A DNA stretch of 64,000 bases from Nonlabens sp. MB-3u-79 (GTDB taxonomy: Bacteria > Bacteroidota > Bacteroidia > Flavobacteriales > Flavobacteriaceae): positions 1,688,501-1,752,500 of the forward strand of contig NZ_CP025116.1 of NCBI RefSeq assembly GCF_002831625.1. The letters are read 5' to 3'. The notes beneath the pieces were generated by a model. That model was given only the letters and a program-made list of their open reading frames with translations, was not told the origin of the DNA and ran no database searches. This document shows, in pieces, positions 60,060 to 64,000 of the stretch (positions are counted from its first letter, which is position 1; the number at the start of each line of letters is the position of its first letter). Made by a program: the position numbers and the translations under genes.

Positions 60060-60448
60060 ATAGTTGTTATTAAATGACAACCAGTACATCAATTTTAAGT
60101 CAGACTTTGATTATAGTTAGCATTTTGTTTAATAAGCTTCTTAATTCGATTACAGTTCCTTTATTACATAAAATGTTATTCTACACTGTTTAAGCATTAT
60201 CTTACTACTTTAGAATAGTTGCTAATTCGGTAGGACACTAAGTACCTAAACATAAAAGTCTAAAACTTTTCAAATAATTATAATATATAAATAAAGGGGG
60301 TGGTTAATTTTATGAGTCCACCCTTGGAAAAAATAAGAAGAACTACATACTCTAAGTACTAATAAACAAATTTATGCAAATTAGAATATAGAAAAAACAG
60401 TAATTAAAAGGGGTTTCTTAGAGGTTAATGTCAATGATAGGTTAAAAA
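60060..60448. other. 389-bp intergenic region at the right end of the element
   Basis: AT-rich, no gene. It contains a small inverted sequence GGGTGG ... CCACCC at about 60299-60324. No copy of the array junction sequence is found that would mark the right attachment site. Confidence 0.4.
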
Positions 60449-62341
60449 CTATATAAGTAATGTTTTAAAATAGTTTCTTGTTTCTTGATCTGTACAGTAT
60501 ATATGACATGACTTTGATCCTCTTGTCATTAAAGTTCTATACGTGTTTTTTATAACTTCTTCAACTTTGGCTCTACCGTCAATAGGGTCTTCTTCAACAA
60601 TTTTCCTCCATGTTTGAATAGCCTTATCTGCTCCAGGATGTTTTTCTGGCTGTATGATAACTTCGCCTTCTCTTACAATGAAATCATCACCGATAATCAC
60701 AGCAATATGCTCTAGTTCCAGACCTTGACAAGTATGAATACAGCCAACTTCATTTATTGAATTTTCTTTTAATAGCCATAACATGCCATCCTCTTTTAAA
60801 TTCCATCTCATTTGGAAATCATATTCAGGGAATTCAATATCAAACAAGTTACTTTGTTCTTCTTTTGTTAATCCTTTCCATTTTTTTGAATTTGATGCTG
60901 TTTTCCATTTCCAACAATATCCAGCAACAATTCTAGCACTATTCTTTTCATTGTTTAGCGTGTTGATGATGTTACGCATCTCTGTTGGGTTATCATAAAC
61001 AACAAAATTATACTCACTAGTATCTAATTTAATATTAGCGGTATCTCTTATGGCTAGTGTATTGTCAAGCCATGATAAATAGCCGTTTGAGCCTGAACAC
61101 CTGAATTGCGATTCAAGGGCTCTATTAGTTATGCTAGCATCTAATTCGTAAGCCCATTTTTCTATTTCCTCTTTTGACCCAATATCTTTTAAAGTGACTT
61201 GTTGATTTTCATCAATGAAAAAAACTGAAAACAGAGATGAATTGATAATTTCCTTTACTTGATTTTCCCCTAAATTTGAAAACATACCTGATTTTAAATT
61301 TAAACGATGAGCCTCATCGACAATTAATGCGTCAAAAGTATTTGTTTTAGTATCGTGAAAAACACCTGAACCCTTAAACATATTAGAAAACTGAGTTTTC
61401 TTCATAGTTTTTGTTAATTTAGCTTCATATACACTACGTGGCGCTGAGTTTTTAGTAACATATTGACTAACTAATCCCATTTTAGTTAATTGGACTAATA
61501 AGTTTATTGCGACAACAGACTTGCCAGTACCAGGTCCACCTTCAATTATTAACACCTGTTTTTTACCTGTTTTTGCTTTTTTAGCTAATACTTTAGCTTC
61601 TTCAAAAACTTCTTTTTGCTCATCTATTAAAATAAATTCTTGATTACCCTTTATTAAGGAAACCATACTATCAGCTAACACTTTTGATGGTCTAATCTCG
61701 CCGTTTTCAATTTGAACTATAATGTCATTTGTATCTCCAAATTTTATATATCTTCTGATAAAATCTTTAAGTTTAACTTTATCATCTTTGCAAAATACTG
61801 GTGCTACATTAAGATATTCAGAATAAAATTCATTTTTAATGACATTATCTTCTTTATAGTTATGAAGATATGCACATGGTAGTAAATTTATATCACCTTC
61901 ATAAACAGCTGCATTATAACTTTTAAGTAACATTGAATATGACCAAGCTTGATAACTAGGATGCTGTGTATCTTTATTACCGTGGCTAAACCTTGTATTA
62001 ACTATAGCGTCTTTACTAGTAATGTTGGCTTTATCCCATTGTTTCAATTCCACTAAAATTGCTTGGTCTTGTCTAGAATCATTTTGACCAGTAATAATGA
62101 AATCTATTCTATTCTGTGTACTCGGTATAGAATATTCTATAGCAATACCGGCGGTATTAGGAATATCATCCCCTATTAGGATCATCCCCATCATTGGTAA
62201 TGAATTAGCCCATGAACGATATTCACTATCGCCAACTTTTTTATTTAATTTTTCGGCAACAGAATTTTTAACAATGTCCTCTATACACCCTTCCATAAAG
62301 TCTTTAACAAATTGCTCCTTAGTTGACTTATATACAATCAT
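60449..62341 (-). CDS. PD-(D/E)XK nuclease-like / DUF2075 helicase fusion, 630 aa
   Basis: The N-terminal region has a nuclease-like core, RIDFIITG (Asp 80) and AILVELKQW (Glu 98, Lys 100), i.e. D...ExK. The SF1-type DUF2075 module follows with Walker A LIIEGGPGTGKSVVAINLL (about 265), Walker B ALIVDEAHRLNLKSG, FFIDENQQVT, FRCSGSNGYLSW and the C-terminal VGCIHTCQGLELEHIAVIIG with NTYRTLMTRGSKSCHIYC. It is a probable DNA/RNA-processing enzyme. Its start overlaps the MazG-like stop by 4 nt (ATGA). The gene pair looks like an anti-phage module; that role is inference. Confidence 0.85.
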   Translation of the reverse strand: MIVYKSTKEQFVKDFMEGCIEDIVKNSVAEKLNKKVGDSEYRSWANSLPMMGMILIGDDIPNTAGIAIEYSIPSTQNRIDFIITGQNDSRQDQAILVELKQWDKANITSKDAIVNTRFSHGNKDTQHPSYQAWSYSMLLKSYNAAVYEGDINLLPCAYLHNYKEDNVIKNEFYSEYLNVAPVFCKDDKVKLKDFIRRYIKFGDTNDIIVQIENGEIRPSKVLADSMVSLIKGNQEFILIDEQKEVFEEAKVLAKKAKTGKKQVLIIEGGPGTGKSVVAINLLVQLTKMGLVSQYVTKNSAPRSVYEAKLTKTMKKTQFSNMFKGSGVFHDTKTNTFDALIVDEAHRLNLKSGMFSNLGENQVKEIINSSLFSVFFIDENQQVTLKDIGSKEEIEKWAYELDASITNRALESQFRCSGSNGYLSWLDNTLAIRDTANIKLDTSEYNFVVYDNPTEMRNIINTLNNEKNSARIVAGYCWKWKTASNSKKWKGLTKEEQSNLFDIEFPEYDFQMRWNLKEDGMLWLLKENSINEVGCIHTCQGLELEHIAVIIGDDFIVREGEVIIQPEKHPGADKAIQTWRKIVEEDPIDGRAKVEEVIKNTYRTLMTRGSKSCHIYCTDQETRNYFKTLLI

Positions 62342-62667
62342 AGTTGATTGTATTTTTTTGCAGTTCCTTTTGCTTTTTCTACAGGATATTTTTCTCCATT
62401 TTTTTTGATTTTTTCAAGCAAAATATCTTTTACATTAAATTTATATTTTTCAGCTAGGAGTAAGGTATAAGCAAGAACGTCAGCCAACTCTTCTTTCACT
62501 TTTTCTTTATCTGCTTCTTCATGTGATTTCCACAAGAAATTTTCTAAAAGTTCACCTGCTTCAATATTAAGAGCAACTGCAAGATCTTTTGGGTTGTGAA
62601 ATTGCTCCCAATCCCTTTCATCTCTGAATTTTATCAGTGCATTAGTCATTTCTTTTATATCACTCAT
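62338..62667 (-). CDS. MazG-like nucleotide pyrophosphohydrolase, 109 aa
   Basis: The all-alpha NTP pyrophosphohydrolase has the metal motifs EAGELLE (ExxE) and EELADVLAY (ExxD) in the right spacing, with the family opening ALIKFRDERDWEQFHNPKDL of the RS21-C6/dCTPase-like group. It would hydrolyse (d)NTPs to monophosphates and pyrophosphate. It is the upstream member of a coupled pair with the DUF2075 helicase and is preceded by a type III attC-like spacer. It could be house-cleaning or nucleotide depletion in defence. Confidence 0.9.
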   Translation of the reverse strand: MSDIKEMTNALIKFRDERDWEQFHNPKDLAVALNIEAGELLENFLWKSHEEADKEKVKEELADVLAYTLLLAEKYKFNVKDILLEKIKKNGEKYPVEKAKGTAKKYNQL

Positions 62668-62687
62668 GTTCTTATTATCTTAATTAA

Positions 62688-62818
62688 ACACAACGGTCTT
62701 GATTATTATTAGTGGGGGCTACCTTGTTAAGGGTTTTTCACAAGGGTGAAAGATAATTAAACTGTATCGACTTTAATTACGGCAAACCGTAGCCATTAAT
62801 TATACACGGTGTTACAAG
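62688..62818. repeat. attC-like spacer, type III, copy 2
   Basis: Left ACACAACGGTCTTGATTATT and right AATTATACACGGTGTTACAA pair imperfectly with AAC/GTT at the ends. The hairpin TACGG-CAAA-CCGTA replaces TACGGT-AA-ACCGTA of the first copy. The stop codon of the RES-like gene (62812-62814) lies inside the right end. Confidence 0.68.
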
Positions 62819-63657
62819 CTGTATTTTATTGTTTTATCTCTTTCTAAATCCGTATTTTCTTGCCATTCGATAATAGAGTTTTTAGGTGTTTCTCGGTCAA
62901 TTAAAACTTGTTTTGCAAATTGAATTGGTGTAAGCTCAAATTCAATTGAGTTTTTTTTAATTTTATAAATATATACTTCATTGCAAAATAAAAAGTCATC
63001 AACAAACTTTGCCTTTATTCCGTAATTCACATATTTCAATTCAGATGCTACGCTAGGATAGATTATACAATTAATTCCGTCATTCTTAAGTAGAATATTG
63101 CTAAATGCTATACTTGATTTATATTTATACTCTTCTCCGTTTTTAATTTTTTCTTGAAATTTAGAAGAGATATATTTTTCAATCAGTTCGTCTGTTTTAC
63201 TTGGGTATTCATATTTTTCTAATTCAGAATCTCTGTCAGGATTAGTTTTTAAAGCTTCAATTCCAGCATATTGTGAACGGAATTTTATTTTTTTAAATTT
63301 CTTGTGGAAAATTCCAATCATTACCAAATCATCATTGTTTGGATTCAGTTCTTTTATTGTAGCTCCCAAGTAGTTTGATGAGTAGAAAAAATTTTGTCCA
63401 ATGTTACTGCACCTGTTTAGTTGATGATATTTCTGGTCAATTTCTTTGAAATCGGGATACCAAATGGATTTTACAGTTTTTAAATCCTCTGCATTAGTAT
63501 TTTCTATTATTCGTGCTCTAAATAAACCATCTGGCGAGATATTTATTGTTGGTCGATTATGTCCTAAAATTTTTCCCGAAAAATACTTTTCAATTTCTTC
63601 GACAGTATTTTTTTCGAAATCAAATTCATTAAATTCTCGTTCTATTCTGTCGGTCAT
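62812..63657 (-). CDS. RES-domain-like protein, 281 aa
   Basis: The order of motifs recalls RES (NAD-degrading toxin) domains: GLFRARIIEN (Arg), SIWYPDFKEIDQKYHQLNRC, NIGQNFFYSSNYLGATIKEL with the aromatic pair and Glu, and the distal segment SSIAFSNILLKNDGINCIIY with YPSVAS. The body is larger than stand-alone RES toxins and no antitoxin gene accompanies it. NADase or NAD-phosphorylase activity is inferred by likeness only. Its stop codon lies in a type III spacer and its start is 14 nt from a type II spacer. Confidence 0.6.
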   Translation of the reverse strand: MTDRIEREFNEFDFEKNTVEEIEKYFSGKILGHNRPTINISPDGLFRARIIENTNAEDLKTVKSIWYPDFKEIDQKYHQLNRCSNIGQNFFYSSNYLGATIKELNPNNDDLVMIGIFHKKFKKIKFRSQYAGIEALKTNPDRDSELEKYEYPSKTDELIEKYISSKFQEKIKNGEEYKYKSSIAFSNILLKNDGINCIIYPSVASELKYVNYGIKAKFVDDFLFCNEVYIYKIKKNSIEFELTPIQFAKQVLIDRETPKNSIIEWQENTDLERDKTIKYSL

Positions 63658-63669
63658 TCGTGATGTTGC

Positions 63670-63802
63670 TTGTAACGTTGTTGTATAAGATAGTGGCGTG
63701 TTTAAGCACCTAATTTAGCAAATAAACACCAGATAGAAAATCCGCGAGGATTTTCTTAAGTAGGCGAGGACTAGCCATTAATTTTATACGGTGTTTTGCA
63801 CC
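63670..63802. repeat. attC-like spacer, type II, copy 4
   Basis: Left CTTGTAACGTTGTTGTATAA and right TTTTATACGGTGTTTTGC. The interior has GTGTTTA ... TAAACAC arms and the perfect hairpin GAAAATCC-GCGA-GGATTTTC. The stop codon of the last gene (63784-63786) falls inside the right end. Confidence 0.7.
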
Positions 63803-64000
63803 GTTTTTTCTTCATTTTTTTTCAATTCTTTCGATAAAAAATATCCGCCAACTATTCCGTGAATTATTCCAAACATTCCGTAAATCCAAAGTTGATAAAT
63901 CAAATATCCAGCAAGCGATTCCAAAATTCCTATTCGCTCAAATTCGAATGAATTTATTATTCCGATTACTAATGCTTTAAAGTATAATATTAAAATCCAC
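63784..64000 (-). CDS. membrane protein, partial (5' end beyond window)
   Basis: The minus-strand frame is open from the window edge to TAA 63784-63786: WILILYFKALVIGIINSFEF, ESLAGYLIYQLWIYGMFGII, HGIVGGYFLSKELKK and the end KTVQNTV. About 71 residues with two hydrophobic segments are visible. The last five codons lie in the attC-like right end, so the spacer supplies the C-terminus. No family recognised. Confidence 0.6.
   Translation of the reverse strand, partial: WILILYFKALVIGIINSFEFERIGILESLAGYLIYQLWIYGMFGIIHGIVGGYFLSKELKKNEEKTVQNTV

Overview
The window looks like a chromosomal segment of a low-GC marine-type Flavobacteriaceae bacterium (Bacteroidota). Support comes from promoter boxes of the Bacteroidetes TAnnTTTG type, a type IX secretion sorting domain, flavobacteria-typical families (Lacal_2735-like small protein, YaiO-type barrel, DUF885, TPR histidine kinase, RteC-like element gene) and repeated copies of the palindrome CGCTTTCGCGAAAGCG. 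Nonlabens/Dokdonia-like is my guess for the genus; no rRNA or tRNA gene is present to test it.

Bases 1-31.5 kb are mostly conserved chromosome. They hold an ABC transporter (permease cut by the window start), argS, a TPR protein coupled to an AAA+ ATPase, rlmF, a DEAD-box helicase, an OmpH/Skp chaperone, a SulP transporter with a beta-carbonic anhydrase (likely bicarbonate uptake), hemJ, an acetolactate-decarboxylase-like lipoprotein coupled to an HMA-MauE membrane protein, a universal stress protein, a putative exopolysaccharide synthase/export operon (HEAT protein, GT2, TPR-barrel, response regulator), a P-type cation ATPase, and a TPR histidine kinase with no regulator beside it. Decaying fragments begin at about 28.4-31 kb.

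From about 32 kb to the right edge the window is accessory DNA. Nearly all genes there lie on the minus strand, one per unit, and are separated by structured 60-200 bp spacers. The spacers tend to begin with an AAC-containing end and finish with TATAnACGGTGTT-like ends, an imperfect inverted repeat reminiscent of integron attC sites. The cargo (esterases and other hydrolases, DUF proteins, a GNAT, a RES-like protein, small membrane proteins, pseudogenes) is also integron-like, but no integron integrase is in the window. I regard this as a candidate integrase-less cassette array of a divergent type, and it is the main lead.

Three blocks interrupt the array: a DUF427 gene (33.6 kb, plus strand), a T9SS-sorted protein plus collagen-like protein (49.4-51.6 kb, plus strand), and a small integrative element (55.6-60.1 kb) with a tyrosine recombinase, an RteC-like gene, an excisionase-like HTH protein and a Rep-like gene split by an in-frame stop. 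A 7.4-copy, 113-bp tandem array of hairpin-rich DNA (54611-55450) precedes the recombinase. To the right of the element, a PD-(D/E)XK/DUF2075 helicase overlaps a MazG-like pyrophosphohydrolase, a two-gene candidate defence module, followed by a RES-like gene.

All calls come from reading the sequence and from memory of protein families; no database search was run.
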